Assembly: GCA_021202985.1 (NCBI GenBank)
Contig: JAJQCA010000014.1
Location: forward strand, 1-64,000
Reading direction: 5' to 3'
From: Alistipes sp.
GTDB taxonomy: Bacteria > Bacteroidota > Bacteroidia > Bacteroidales > Rikenellaceae
DNA length: 64,000 nt
Under the pieces are notes generated by a model, which ran no database searches, was not told where the DNA came from, and saw only the letters and a list, made by a program, of their open reading frames with translations. Shown here piece after piece: positions 29,789 through 38,622 of this stretch. The position numbers and the translations under genes were made by a program. Position 1 is the first letter of the stretch; every line of letters starts with the position of its first letter.

Positions 29789-31621
29789 ATGAAAAGGATA
29801 ATATACTTTGTAACTACGGCGCTTGCGTTCGCCTTCTGGCAATGCTCGGACGCGCTGGATATGGAGCCGGACGGGAGGCTGGAAATAAAGGAAATTTTCA
29901 GCGATTACCTCCGGACGGCGGCATATTTCAATTCTTGCTACAACTATATCGCGGAACGGGGATTCACCTATGAACCGGGAAGCCCCACCCTGCTCGCCTC
30001 GTTCAGCGACGAGGCGCACGACTCCGAGGACAATAAAGACGGCTCGGTGTCCGCGTGGTACCGGGGAGTGGTTTCGCCCTCCTATAATCCCGTTGCAACC
30101 ACGTCGGCAGACCATTGGGGAAACTATTTCAGGGGTATCCGCAAATGCAACAGTTTCCTGCAGTACATATCCGACCCGGAAATCGCCACCTACGAGTTTA
30201 ACGAGGAGGAGAAAGCGGGATGGATCGCGCAGATCCATGTGATACGGGCTCACCTCTACCTGCAGTTATTCAAAAGGTACGGACCGGTACCGCTCATAGC
30301 CACCCCGTACGAGCTGGACCACGACTACTCCGCCGACAGGCGGGAGCCTGCCGAGAAGATGGTGGACTTCATCCTCGCCGACTGCGACAAGGCCCTTGCC
30401 ACACCAGAGCCGGAGACCTCTTTCTACGGTTTCAGGTGGGACCGTCCGGGGGATATCCATATTATGACTCGAGGAGTAGCCTACGCCATCAAATCGCAAG
30501 CGGCTCTTTACGCCGCGTCGCCGCTCTGGTACGAACAGGGGAGTAAATACACATGGGCTAAGGCTGCCGAAATCACCAAAGAGGCACTCGACATGTGTCT
30601 TGCCAACGGTTTCAGCCTTTACACCGACCAGCCCGACCCCACTTACGCCCAGAACGCTTATGCCTACTACTTCATCACGCGGTCCGACGCCAACCGGGGC
30701 TGGGACAAGGAGACCATACTCGACTCGCGCGGCCTGAGCGCGCAGGTGTGGAAGTATGCCGGCCTGCCCACCACGGGAGGGATGTCGAAGGCGGGTCCGT
30801 GCCCCACACAGGAGCTGGTGGACGCATACGAAACCGTCGATGGCCAGCCTGTACTGGACCTTACATCCCCCTATGCCGACGCTGAGCATACCCGGCCGAA
30901 TTACAATCCGGCGAGTATCTACGACCCGGACGATCCTTACGCCAACCGCGACCCCCGTTTTTACGCTTCGATTTACTACAACGGTGCGGTACGGAACCTG
31001 GACAATCCCTCGGGTACCCTTGTAGAGACTTTCGTAGGCGGGAACGAGGGTATTTCGGACAGGGTAACCGAATCCATCTATACGCGGACCGGTTACTACC
31101 TGCGCAAATTCAACAACTGGCGGTCCGGTATCGGCAACGAGACCGACGGCTGGATGCGCATATACCGGCTCGGAGAGCTGTACCTGAACTTTGCAGAGGC
31201 GGCCTATAACCACTCCGGACCGGACTCTCAGGTACCGTCCACGGTACCGGGCCAGCCGGCAATGTCGGCGCGCGAAGCTGTGAACGCCATCCGGAACAGG
31301 GCCGGGATGCCCGACCTGCCATCAGGAATGAGCACAGCCGATTTCGAACTGCGGTACCGTAACGAAAGGCGTGTGGAGCTGGCTTTCGAGGAGCATCGCT
31401 TCTTCGATGTCCGCCGCTGGAAAATACTGGACCATACGGACCGTTACATTACAGGAATGAAAATAGAGGCGTCCCCGTCAGGGTATATATACCAGAGGCT
31501 TCCTCTCCAGCAAAGGCCCAATTATGAGGACAAATACCTTCGATACCCCATTTCACAGTCGGAGATAAACAAGATGCTTTACCAGACCGGGGAGAACTGG
31601 CAGAACCCGGGGTGGGAATAG
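29789..31621 (+). CDS. SusD/RagB-type surface glycan-binding lipoprotein (second copy)
   Basis: This is the partner of the second SusC, 19 bp after its stop. The start at 29789 (rather than 29717 of the track) gives a lipoprotein signal (MKRIIYFVTTALAFAFWQCSD) and 610 aa. SusD hallmarks are MEPDGRLEIKEIFSDY near the N-terminus, the TPR-type HVIRAHLYLQLFKRYGPVPL, the GMPDLPSG loop and the C-terminal RNERRVELAFEEHRFFDVRRW with NPGWE at the end. It is related to the first SusD, including the shared PCPTQELVDAYE-like stretch, suggesting duplication of the SusCD pair. Confidence 0.95.
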   Translation: MKRIIYFVTTALAFAFWQCSDALDMEPDGRLEIKEIFSDYLRTAAYFNSCYNYIAERGFTYEPGSPTLLASFSDEAHDSEDNKDGSVSAWYRGVVSPSYNPVATTSADHWGNYFRGIRKCNSFLQYISDPEIATYEFNEEEKAGWIAQIHVIRAHLYLQLFKRYGPVPLIATPYELDHDYSADRREPAEKMVDFILADCDKALATPEPETSFYGFRWDRPGDIHIMTRGVAYAIKSQAALYAASPLWYEQGSKYTWAKAAEITKEALDMCLANGFSLYTDQPDPTYAQNAYAYYFITRSDANRGWDKETILDSRGLSAQVWKYAGLPTTGGMSKAGPCPTQELVDAYETVDGQPVLDLTSPYADAEHTRPNYNPASIYDPDDPYANRDPRFYASIYYNGAVRNLDNPSGTLVETFVGGNEGISDRVTESIYTRTGYYLRKFNNWRSGIGNETDGWMRIYRLGELYLNFAEAAYNHSGPDSQVPSTVPGQPAMSAREAVNAIRNRAGMPDLPSGMSTADFELRYRNERRVELAFEEHRFFDVRRWKILDHTDRYITGMKIEASPSGYIYQRLPLQQRPNYEDKYLRYPISQSEINKMLYQTGENWQNPGWE

Positions 31622-31652
31622 GTCGGTTGTAGTAGTCGGAAGTCAGTCAGCG

Positions 31653-31705
31653 ACCCTACCCCGCCGCCGCCGGGCATTGCCCCGAAGCCGGCGGGGAGGG
31701 TTTTC
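31653..31705 (+). terminator. Terminator after the SusCD operon
   Basis: ACCCT-A-CCCCGCCG pairs with CGGCGGGG-AGGGT, with a one-base bulge and a 22-nt loop, followed by TTTTCTCC. The strong GC stem plus T run 32 bp after the SusD stop fits a rho-independent terminator. Confidence 0.6.
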
Positions 31706-31773
31706 TCCTGAGAAACCAGTAACAACTATGCCGCGGCGTTTCGGCGAAGCGGTTTAAAACCCAAGATGTACGG

Positions 31774-33585
31774 ATGATTCGGACAGTTATTCTATTCATA
31801 GCAACTTTATACGCATGCGCCGCCGCGGGACAGGCCGGCCACTCGCAGTGGGCGCTTACGGACGCACTGGGAAGGCAAAGTCCCGGCTACGGGGAGGTGG
31901 GGGCCGAACGCCCGGGGAAATATGTAGGAATTTTCTACTGGACATGGCACGAAGGCGCGGACAAAGGTTACCGTATCGGCAACATCACCGAAATACTCCG
32001 CGAGCACCCCGAAGCCACGCTCGACGGCAGCCACCCGGCATGGGATATCGGGGCGAACAACTATTTCTGGGACGAGCCGCTGCTGGGCTATTACCGCACC
32101 ACCGACAAGTGGGTTCTTCGCAAACACGCCGAGATGCTGGCCGATGCAGGGGTGGACGTGGTGTTTTTCGACTGCACGAACGGAAGTATGACCTGGAAGG
32201 ATTCTTATGAGGCGCTTATGGAGTGCTGGAGCGAAGCGATGCGGGACGGGGTGCGGGTGCCGAAGGTCTGCTTCATGCTTACTCTGTGGCCCATCCCGTG
32301 GGGCTACGCATCGCTAAGGCAACTGTACGAGGACGTTTACCGTCCCGGGTACCATCCCGAACTCTGGTTTATGTGGGACGGCAAGCCACTCATAATGGCC
32401 TACGACGAGAGTATACCCGACGACGGGGACCCGCTGAACGACGAATTGAGGAGTTACTTCACCTTCCGCCCCGGCCAGCCCGACTATGTGGACGGCCCGG
32501 CCGACAACCGGCAGTGGGGCTGGATGGAGGTCTACCCGCAGAATCCTTACGGCCTGCGAGAGAACGGTACCTGCGAGCAGGTGCCGGTAAGCGTTTCGCA
32601 GAACGCCAACTGGGCCAACGGCGGCCATTGCTACGCCTTCAACGCACCCGGCACCTTCTCACGAAGCTACACGCAGGCCGGCGGCGGATATTCAGACGTA
32701 CCGGACGCGCACCTCTACGGTTTTAATTTCGCAGAGCAGTGGGAACGGGCCTACGCACTCGATCCCGATCTTGTGTTCGTAACGGGCTGGAATGAATTTA
32801 TCGCAGGCAAGCACGAAAACTGGCCCCCGACCAATCCCCATAAGCCGTTCGCGTTTCCGGACCAGTACGACTGGGACCGCAGCCGCGATATAGAGCCGGT
32901 AAGGGCGTGGGGCGAATATGCCGACATTTATTACTGCCAACTGGTGGCCTGTGTTCGTCGGTTCAAAGGAGTGGCCCCGCCGCCCGTCTATTCTCCGCCT
33001 GTCACCATCGACATAACGCAGGCCGGGCAATGGGACGGGATCGAACCGTCTTACGACCATTACCGGGGCAACACGTTCGACCGCTCCCATCCCGGGTACG
33101 CCGACAGGTTTTACACGGACGACTCCGGGCGCAACGATATCGTGAAAGCCCGGGTTGCCCGGGACGGACAATACGTCTATTTGCACGTCGAGACAGCCGA
33201 ACCTCTCACCGACCCCGATGGACAGCAAAACTGGATGCTCCTTTTTATAGATGCAGACAGGGACAAGCAAACCGGATGGGAAGGTTACGATTTCGTGGTG
33301 AACCGACGGGTGGAAGGTGGCAAAGCCTCAGTCCACCGCACTTCGGCAGGATGGAACTGGGAGCAGGCCGGGACAGCGGACTGCCATATCGACGGCAACC
33401 GTCTTACGCTCCGCGTGCCACGCGGGCTGTTGGGCATCGCGGCCGATGAGGAAATAGACATCGAATTCAAATGGAGCGACAATATGCAGGACGAGGGGAA
33501 CATTATCGACTTTTACGTCAGCGGGGACACGGCGCCCGGCGGCCGCTTCAATTTCGTCTATTCACCCGGCGAGGGGCACAGATAA
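31774..33585 (+). CDS. GH71/99-like glycoside hydrolase with C-terminal CBM9-like domain, secreted (first paralogue)
   Basis: I recognise this only at superfamily level: a (beta/alpha)8 enzyme of the GH71/GH99-like type found as an uncharacterised protein in Bacteroidetes PULs. The 603-aa chain starts with a signal peptide (MIRTVILFIATLYACAAAGQ). The catalytic half contains VGIFYWTWHEG, VLRKHAEMLADAGVDVVFFDCTNG and DLVFVTGWNEF. The C-terminal roughly 180 residues (DSGRNDIVKARVARDGQYVYLHVETAE, then LFIDADRDKQTGWEGYDFVVNR) resemble CBM9/DOMON sandwich modules. A close paralogue lies downstream on the other strand. GH99 members are endo-acting on mannans; whether this one is, cannot be told from the sequence. 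Confidence 0.7.
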   Translation: MIRTVILFIATLYACAAAGQAGHSQWALTDALGRQSPGYGEVGAERPGKYVGIFYWTWHEGADKGYRIGNITEILREHPEATLDGSHPAWDIGANNYFWDEPLLGYYRTTDKWVLRKHAEMLADAGVDVVFFDCTNGSMTWKDSYEALMECWSEAMRDGVRVPKVCFMLTLWPIPWGYASLRQLYEDVYRPGYHPELWFMWDGKPLIMAYDESIPDDGDPLNDELRSYFTFRPGQPDYVDGPADNRQWGWMEVYPQNPYGLRENGTCEQVPVSVSQNANWANGGHCYAFNAPGTFSRSYTQAGGGYSDVPDAHLYGFNFAEQWERAYALDPDLVFVTGWNEFIAGKHENWPPTNPHKPFAFPDQYDWDRSRDIEPVRAWGEYADIYYCQLVACVRRFKGVAPPPVYSPPVTIDITQAGQWDGIEPSYDHYRGNTFDRSHPGYADRFYTDDSGRNDIVKARVARDGQYVYLHVETAEPLTDPDGQQNWMLLFIDADRDKQTGWEGYDFVVNRRVEGGKASVHRTSAGWNWEQAGTADCHIDGNRLTLRVPRGLLGIAADEEIDIEFKWSDNMQDEGNIIDFYVSGDTAPGGRFNFVYSPGEGHR

Positions 33586-33810
33586 AACAGAGATATAAAA
33601 CATCGTCTCCCTGCCGGAGGATTGCGAAAGCCTTCCGCCAGGAAGGGCGGCCAGCCGGAATACCCGGTGGAGAGCATCTCCGGTTGGCATTGGTAGCGGC
33701 CGGCTCCTGTCTGTGACGGCCACCCCCCCCGGGGAATACGTCTCATCGCGCACTCCCGGGGCAATTCCTGCCCGCGCACGCAGGCACCCGCAAAAGCACA
33801 CTTAATAAAT

Positions 33811-33850
33811 GTACGGGCCTGTGAGGGATTCACAGGCCCGTACCGCTTTT
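33811..33850 (+). terminator. Terminator of the first GH71/99-like gene
   Basis: GTACGGGCCTGTGA and TCACAGGCCCGTAC form a perfect 14-bp stem with a 5-nt loop, followed after CGC by a T run. Confidence 0.75.
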
Positions 33851-33954
33851 AGCCGGCTCCTCCGGTTACCGGGATCGAGAATTTCCGCATCCCATCGGAA
33901 TACCTGATATCCGGCCGTAGGGACCCGGTGATTTCAAACGCTCCTGCTTTCCCG

Positions 33955-33996
33955 AAAAAACAACCGGCAAACCGCCCGGAGACGGTTTTGCCGGTT
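33955..33996 (-). terminator. Terminator of the second GH71/99-like gene
   Basis: On the minus strand a stem made of AACCGGCAAAACCG and its near-perfect complement is followed by a T6 run (A6 at 33955-33960 on the plus strand). It lies about 30 bp beyond the stop codon of the minus-strand gene. Confidence 0.7.
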
Positions 33997-34027
33997 AAAT
34001 TATGCGAAAATCCCGAAAGGAACCCCG

Positions 34028-35827
34028 TTACTGGATAAAAAGGTAATTGAACCGACCGAGAGGTGCGGCGTCCCCGTTAACGTAGAAATCCATTATATCT
34101 CCCTCGTTCTGCATATTGTCGACCCATTTGAATTCCAGTCCTATGTCTCCCGTAATGTCGAGAGCGTCCCGGGGTATGGCCACCACCAGAGCGTTACAGT
34201 TTACACTGTAGTCCAGTTCCGCGGCTTTTTCCCAGTTCCATCCGCCTTTACTCCGTTCCAGGACGGCTTTGGTACCGGGAGAAGTACGGTTTACAATGTA
34301 GTCATACCCTTCCCAGCCCGTGGAGTGGTTGCGGTCGGAATTAATAAGAAGGTACATCCAGGCCGGGTCGCCGCTGTCGGTGAGTTGAGTGGCGGTTTCG
34401 ACATAGAAATAGAGGTTCGCCTGATCGTATGCCACTTTGCAGAGCACGATATCGTTCCGCCCGGTGGTGTTGGTGTAGAAATCTCCGGCCCATCCACGGT
34501 GATGACGGTGGACGGTATTGCCGGGGTATGACCGGAACGCGGGAATTTCGTCCCACAGGGAAATGTCCGCAATGTCCATCCCGCTTACCGAGGGTGCCGG
34601 CGCCGGTGGTTCGGTTCCCTTGAATTTGCGCACATTGGCCGCAAGCTGGTAATAGTAATTATCGCCGTGACCGCCTTTCATCGGTTCTATATCGCGGCTG
34701 TTCTCTTGGTCGAAAGCGTCGGCGAACGCCAACTGGTCGCCGTGCCTCACCCCGCGGATTGCTATCCATTCGTTCCACCCGGTAACGAAAACAAGGTCCG
34801 GGTCACTGCCGTGTGCCCTGTCCCACTGCTCCTGGAAATTGTAGCCCCAATCCACAGCCCCCGGCTGAAAGTTGTAACCGTTGGCGTCGGTGTAGCTGCG
34901 ACCGAACACTCCCGGGTAACTCATCCACGACAAACCCATATCCGGCGCCCAGTTCTGGGCGACGCCGACGGTCATCATTTCGTACTTGCCGTCCGCCTTG
35001 CGGCCGAACATGTGCTGGGGATATATCTGGAGCCATCCCCACTGGTCGTCGCGTGACGGTGGGTCGTTATATGTGGGCATACCCGGCCTGAATGTGAAGA
35101 AATTGGCAATCTCACTGCTGTTTGCAACCTCCGGATAGGCCATAACCACGGGCTTGCCCTGCCATTTGTACCAGAGGTCGGCATACAGGCCCGGTTTATA
35201 AAGGCTCTCGTAGATATCGTCCAGCGCGGCTCCGGGCCACCAGTTAATATCGAAGGCCAGCATGAATGCAATTTTCGGCACTTTCACCCCGTCTTCGCGG
35301 GCCTGCTGAAATACTTCGCACAGGGCCATATAGGACTCCTTCCATGTAAACGCGCCGTTGGTGCAGTCGAAAAAGATAGCGTCCACACCGGCCTCTGCGA
35401 GCATTTCGGCATGCTTGCGAAGTACCCACGGATCGGTGTCGATATAGTAATCGAACAGCGGTTCGCCCCAATAAAAATAGTACCCGTCCTGCGGCCATGC
35501 CGGGTCGTAATAGTTGTTTGCCGCGGAAGGGTTTTCGGCTATAATACGAGCCGCGTCGTAGGACCTTTTGTTCTCGCCCTGCTGGGTGTGCCAGGTCCAG
35601 TAGAACATGGCCACCTGCTTGTTGGGTTTCACACCGCCCACCTCCTCGTAAGTGGGCAGCGTACGGCCGAGGGCATCCGTGGCCACAATATTTCCCTGTG
35701 TATATTCCGACGCGCCGCTGATTTCGAAGGCGCGGGTATCCGTTACCGAACCGCCCAATTGCTCGTCATCCCGGCATCCTGCCAGCAGCAAAAGCCCCGC
35801 TAATGCATAGATATATTTTTTCATCAT
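34028..35827 (-). CDS. GH71/99-like glycoside hydrolase with CBM9-like domain, lipoprotein (second paralogue)
   Basis: This 599-aa lipoprotein (MMKKYIYALAGLLLLAGCRDD) is clearly homologous along its whole length to the 31774 gene: VAMFYWTWHTQQG, LRKHAEMLAEAGVDAIFFDCTNG, DLVFVTGWNEW, and a C-terminal TTGRNDIVLCKVAYDQANLYFYVETA with LINSDRNHSTGWEGYDYIVNR. Here the N-terminal signal is a lipoprotein signal, while the paralogue has a plain signal peptide, so the two may work at different sites (cell surface and periplasm). It is followed upstream, 15 bp away, by the discoidin-type lipoprotein gene, with which it is probably co-transcribed. Fold assignment moderate; substrate unknown. Confidence 0.72.
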   Translation of the reverse strand: MMKKYIYALAGLLLLAGCRDDEQLGGSVTDTRAFEISGASEYTQGNIVATDALGRTLPTYEEVGGVKPNKQVAMFYWTWHTQQGENKRSYDAARIIAENPSAANNYYDPAWPQDGYYFYWGEPLFDYYIDTDPWVLRKHAEMLAEAGVDAIFFDCTNGAFTWKESYMALCEVFQQAREDGVKVPKIAFMLAFDINWWPGAALDDIYESLYKPGLYADLWYKWQGKPVVMAYPEVANSSEIANFFTFRPGMPTYNDPPSRDDQWGWLQIYPQHMFGRKADGKYEMMTVGVAQNWAPDMGLSWMSYPGVFGRSYTDANGYNFQPGAVDWGYNFQEQWDRAHGSDPDLVFVTGWNEWIAIRGVRHGDQLAFADAFDQENSRDIEPMKGGHGDNYYYQLAANVRKFKGTEPPAPAPSVSGMDIADISLWDEIPAFRSYPGNTVHRHHRGWAGDFYTNTTGRNDIVLCKVAYDQANLYFYVETATQLTDSGDPAWMYLLINSDRNHSTGWEGYDYIVNRTSPGTKAVLERSKGGWNWEKAAELDYSVNCNALVVAIPRDALDITGDIGLEFKWVDNMQNEGDIMDFYVNGDAAPLGRFNYLFIQ

Positions 35828-35842
35828 TTGTTTGTTTTAAGG

Positions 35843-36964
35843 TTATTCCCTGATTCCACCGTAAATCCACAGCTCCGACAGATAGGCATACGGTTCGCCG
35901 TAGCTCTCGACCAATGTCAACTTGAAATACCTCGACCGGACACTCTTCTGGTTGAGGTAGAAATACTGGGTATCGTCGGTACTGCCGTCGAAGTCGAAGA
36001 ACCCGGCCTCTTCCCACCGCTCGTTATCTTCGCTCACTTCGATGCGCACGGTGCGCGGACCGTAAATAAAGCCGTCGCCCTGACGTGGGGTCAGCCCTAT
36101 GGTGGAAATCACCATGTCGAGGCCGGTGTCGAAAACTGCATATACCGGAAACGCAGCCCCCACCGAGGTATGCCAGATGGTATTGTCTATATCGCCGTCC
36201 AGGAGCCATTCCGGCCCCCACTGCCCGGCAAGCGGCTCGTCGTTACAAAAAATTACCGTCCAGTCGCCTTTGTAAGCGCTTAGATCCTCCTCGGGCAGCG
36301 GAACAAAATCGGGATAGGATTGTTGGGGATGGAAATAGGTCTGTGTGATATCGTACACCGTGGCGTGTATAGTCGCACCCGACGGTGCAATGGAACCCAG
36401 GCGAAGCTCCCCGTCCGAGTCGGATTCCTCGATAACCGTCACGCTTTTGCCGGAGCGGTCGGTAAACGAGGCGCTTACCACCACCGGCATCCCCGTAACG
36501 TTCTGCCATCCGAGAATGGCCCCGCCGTAGTCGGCCCGGAGGCTGAGGGTGGCGCCTACCACCGTGAAGGCCGGATCCAGGGCGCTACCGCTTACCGTCA
36601 CAGGCACGGAAGCCTCGCCCGAAGAGTTGTAAGAGACCAGCGTAAATTCATGTTGTTCGCGGTCGAGATAACCGTCCACATTAAGCCGGCATTTGCCATC
36701 TTCGGTCTGATTCGCCTGGGCGTACTGCTCCGTGGCGCGGAAAACAACCTCCCGGCAACTGACAGGGTCGGTGTAAATAACTTCCACATAATCGTAAGAG
36801 GCGGGCATACGCCAGGAGAGTATTATCCGGCCATAGCAACTGCCGGCATCCGCCTCGGTTACCGGGTCGGGGACTCCTGCCGACCCGCTGTCCTTACTGC
36901 ACGCAAGCGCCAGGAGTGCGGGCAAGACGGCAAAAAGCAGTCTGAAGTTGATAGTTCGGTTCAT
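35843..36964 (-). CDS. PUL-associated surface lipoprotein, DUF4959/DUF5000-like with C-terminal discoidin fold
   Basis: This 373-aa lipoprotein probably binds glycan at the cell surface. The ORF track begins at 37102, but the ATG at 36964 gives the lipoprotein signal (MNRTINFRLLFAVLPALLALACSKD). The first domain (VTEADAGSCYGRIILSWRMP) looks like the fibronectin-type DUF4959. A middle sandwich (VVGATLSLRADYGGAILGWQN) follows, then an F5/8-type C module (WHTSVGAAFPVYAVFDTGLDMVISTIGLTPRQG...RTVRIEVSEDNERWEEAGFFDF...RYFKLTLVESYGEPYAYLSELWIYG). This domain order is typical of Bacteroidetes lipoproteins beside SusCD. It precedes the GH71/99-like gene in one operon. Confidence 0.8.
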   Translation of the reverse strand: MNRTINFRLLFAVLPALLALACSKDSGSAGVPDPVTEADAGSCYGRIILSWRMPASYDYVEVIYTDPVSCREVVFRATEQYAQANQTEDGKCRLNVDGYLDREQHEFTLVSYNSSGEASVPVTVSGSALDPAFTVVGATLSLRADYGGAILGWQNVTGMPVVVSASFTDRSGKSVTVIEESDSDGELRLGSIAPSGATIHATVYDITQTYFHPQQSYPDFVPLPEEDLSAYKGDWTVIFCNDEPLAGQWGPEWLLDGDIDNTIWHTSVGAAFPVYAVFDTGLDMVISTIGLTPRQGDGFIYGPRTVRIEVSEDNERWEEAGFFDFDGSTDDTQYFYLNQKSVRSRYFKLTLVESYGEPYAYLSELWIYGGIRE

Positions 36965-37147
36965 TTGTACTGGTTTTGGGTTAGAAAACATCTGGATTCG
37001 AATACTTGCAAGGTAGCGCCCCGAAACGGGAATTACGGCCGGGAATGTTCCCGGTTTTGAGCGATTTGTTCCACTCTTCCCGCTAAGCCTTGCAGGCGGC
37101 AATACGGATTTCGCACACCCGGGAGATGAAAAAAATTTATTCCAACC

Positions 37148-37178
37148 ATTGGTATTTATTTTAAAACCTCTATATTTG
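37148..37178 (+). promoter_or_regulatory. Promoter of tRNA-Asn
   Basis: ATTG (37148-37151), a 19-bp spacer, then TATATTTG (37171-37178), a perfect -7 box. It lies about 95 bp before the tRNA. Confidence 0.65.
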
Positions 37179-37272
37179 CAGTCGATTTAACGAGTTCCTC
37201 ACCTGCGGGGTCGATTTCAGTCGGCCTTTCGAAGCGGCCCGGGGCGGAGAAGAAGTTTTATCGGAAACATAT

Positions 37273-37346
37273 TCCTCAATAGCTCAGTTGGTTAGAGCAC
37301 CTGACTGTTAATCAGGGGGTCCAAGGTTCAAGTCCTTGTTGAGGAG
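37273..37346 (+). tRNA. tRNA-Asn (anticodon GTT)
   Basis: The cloverleaf is visible: acceptor TCCTCAA with TTGAGGA, D-arm AGCTCAGTTGGTTAGAGCA, anticodon stem CCTGA/TCAGG around loop CTGTTAA (anticodon GTT) and T-arm with GGTTCAAGTCC. The discriminator base is G and the 3' CCA is not encoded. Confidence 0.97.
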
Positions 37347-37355
37347 CACCGGGAC

Positions 37356-37395
37356 GCAAAAAGGGACTTACACATAAGTGTAAGTCCCTTTTTGC
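37356..37395 (+). terminator. Terminator after tRNA-Asn
   Basis: GCAAAAAGGGACTTACAC and GTGTAAGTCCCTTTTTGC form a perfect 18-bp stem with a 4-nt loop, with A and T runs inside the arms. It can act in both directions. Confidence 0.9.
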
Positions 37396-37719
37396 GATTG
37401 ATATCCGGGGCAGTATACCGGCGGTCGGGTTACGGTTTTACGGGCCGGCTTCCTGTCCGGCGGCCGGACGAAGAATCCCTCTTCCCATTACCTCCCCGGC
37501 CAGCGACTTATTTGCGCGAGGCGGTAAATACTGACATCCTCACACCGCACCCACAGCCGGATTCATTTAATATTGCATATACAGAAAAGCAGTGAGCGGG
37601 ATAAGGGGCGAAAATCCTCCGGTGCGGCTGTCCTGCCGCATTTCCGACGGTTAACTTACTATAAACGAGTGCGCGAGAAGCGCGTGGGGCCGAGTGGCCT
37701 TTACGCCTGTGGGTTGTAT
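37396..37719. other. Leader region before the umuD-like gene
   Basis: No separate gene is visible. TAATATTG near 37567 is one mismatch from a -7 box, and a perfect small hairpin (TGCGGC-TGTCCT-GCCGCA) lies near 37622-37640. An SOS operator would be expected for a umuDC operon, but the LexA box of this group is not known to me, so I do not call one. Confidence 0.4.
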
Positions 37720-38622
37720 ATGGAACACTTAGAAATACTAAAAACGGACGAAAGGGCCGCCAAAGCGTTTATTCCACGCCTGGGCGGGCTTTCCGCCGGG
37801 TTCCCATCCCCGGCGACGGATTACACGGGTGATGTCGTAGACCTGAACGAGCAGCTTATCACCAGCCACGGGAACACCTATTACGCCCGGGTGCTGGACG
37901 ACTATCTGCTCGAGGGTGAACTGGAACGCGGCGACTCCGTGCTGTTCGACGTCTCCATGCGCCCGGTGCGCGGCGATCTGGCCGTGTGCGTGATAGACGG
38001 GGAGGTGGTGCTGAAACGGATCGACCGGCGGCAGGGTCGTTACTGCATCGTGGAGACCTCCGGCCGCGTGGATAGCATCGGCCCGGACAGCGATTCCTAT
38101 GTAATGGGAATCGTAACCTCCGTCATCAAAACCCGCCGGCGCAAGGGCCGCCGCACGGTCATGACCGACGAGTCGATGTTCGGCAGGCTCGTGCATTCCC
38201 ACAAACGGGCCGTCAGGTGGGGTTACAGGCCGGAAGACCCCGCGGACACGGCCAACCTGGTGGACCTCAACAGGGAACTGGTACGCAACCGTATCTACAC
38301 CGCTTATGGTGAAATTTACGGCGACTCGCTCCGGGAAGACGCCATCGACAGCGGCGACGCGGTAATCATAGACCGTATCCTCGACCCGGTGGACGGCGAT
38401 TTGGTGATGAGCTACAACCAGTCGGAATTCCTCGTGAAATATATCGAGAAGCGGGCGGACGGCCTGTGGCTCGTACCGGGCAACCGGGAGTACGAACCGC
38501 TCCGCATCTCGGAAGAGGAGGAGACCGATAAACTCGTGTGGGGGATTATAACCTATTCCATAAAACAGTTACGGCGGAAAGGGGGCGGCAATGGGAAACC
38601 GAAGACAGTTGCCCGAGTTTAA
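37720..38622 (+). CDS. umuD: Tandem UmuD-like protein: pseudo-protease domain fused to an active S24-type domain
   Basis: UmuD is a self-cleaving accessory subunit of the translesion polymerase UmuC. The start at 37720 (M50 of the track ORF) aligns with normal UmuD and gives 300 aa, twice the usual length. Domain 1 (1-140) has the scissile-type bond at A26-G27 in AGFPSPATDY and Lys99, but the catalytic serine position is Tyr62 (LDDYLLEGEL). Domain 2 (about 150-290) has Ser203 in YGDSLRED and Lys240 in EFLVKYI, spaced 37 residues as S60/K97 are in E. coli UmuD, while its own cleavage position reads W167-G168. So one half has the substrate tail and the other the protease dyad. It overlaps the umuC-like gene by 32 bp. 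Family assignment firm, functional split inferred. Confidence 0.88.
   Translation: MEHLEILKTDERAAKAFIPRLGGLSAGFPSPATDYTGDVVDLNEQLITSHGNTYYARVLDDYLLEGELERGDSVLFDVSMRPVRGDLAVCVIDGEVVLKRIDRRQGRYCIVETSGRVDSIGPDSDSYVMGIVTSVIKTRRRKGRRTVMTDESMFGRLVHSHKRAVRWGYRPEDPADTANLVDLNRELVRNRIYTAYGEIYGDSLREDAIDSGDAVIIDRILDPVDGDLVMSYNQSEFLVKYIEKRADGLWLVPGNREYEPLRISEEEETDKLVWGIITYSIKQLRRKGGGNGKPKTVARV

Larger units (their letters stand above)
33586..34027. other. Gap between the two convergent GH71/99-like paralogues
   Basis: This 442-bp gap contains two terminators (listed separately), one for each convergent gene, and GC-rich sequence between them. I see no gene; the short ORFs of the track here overlap on both strands and have no family features. 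Confidence 0.6.
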
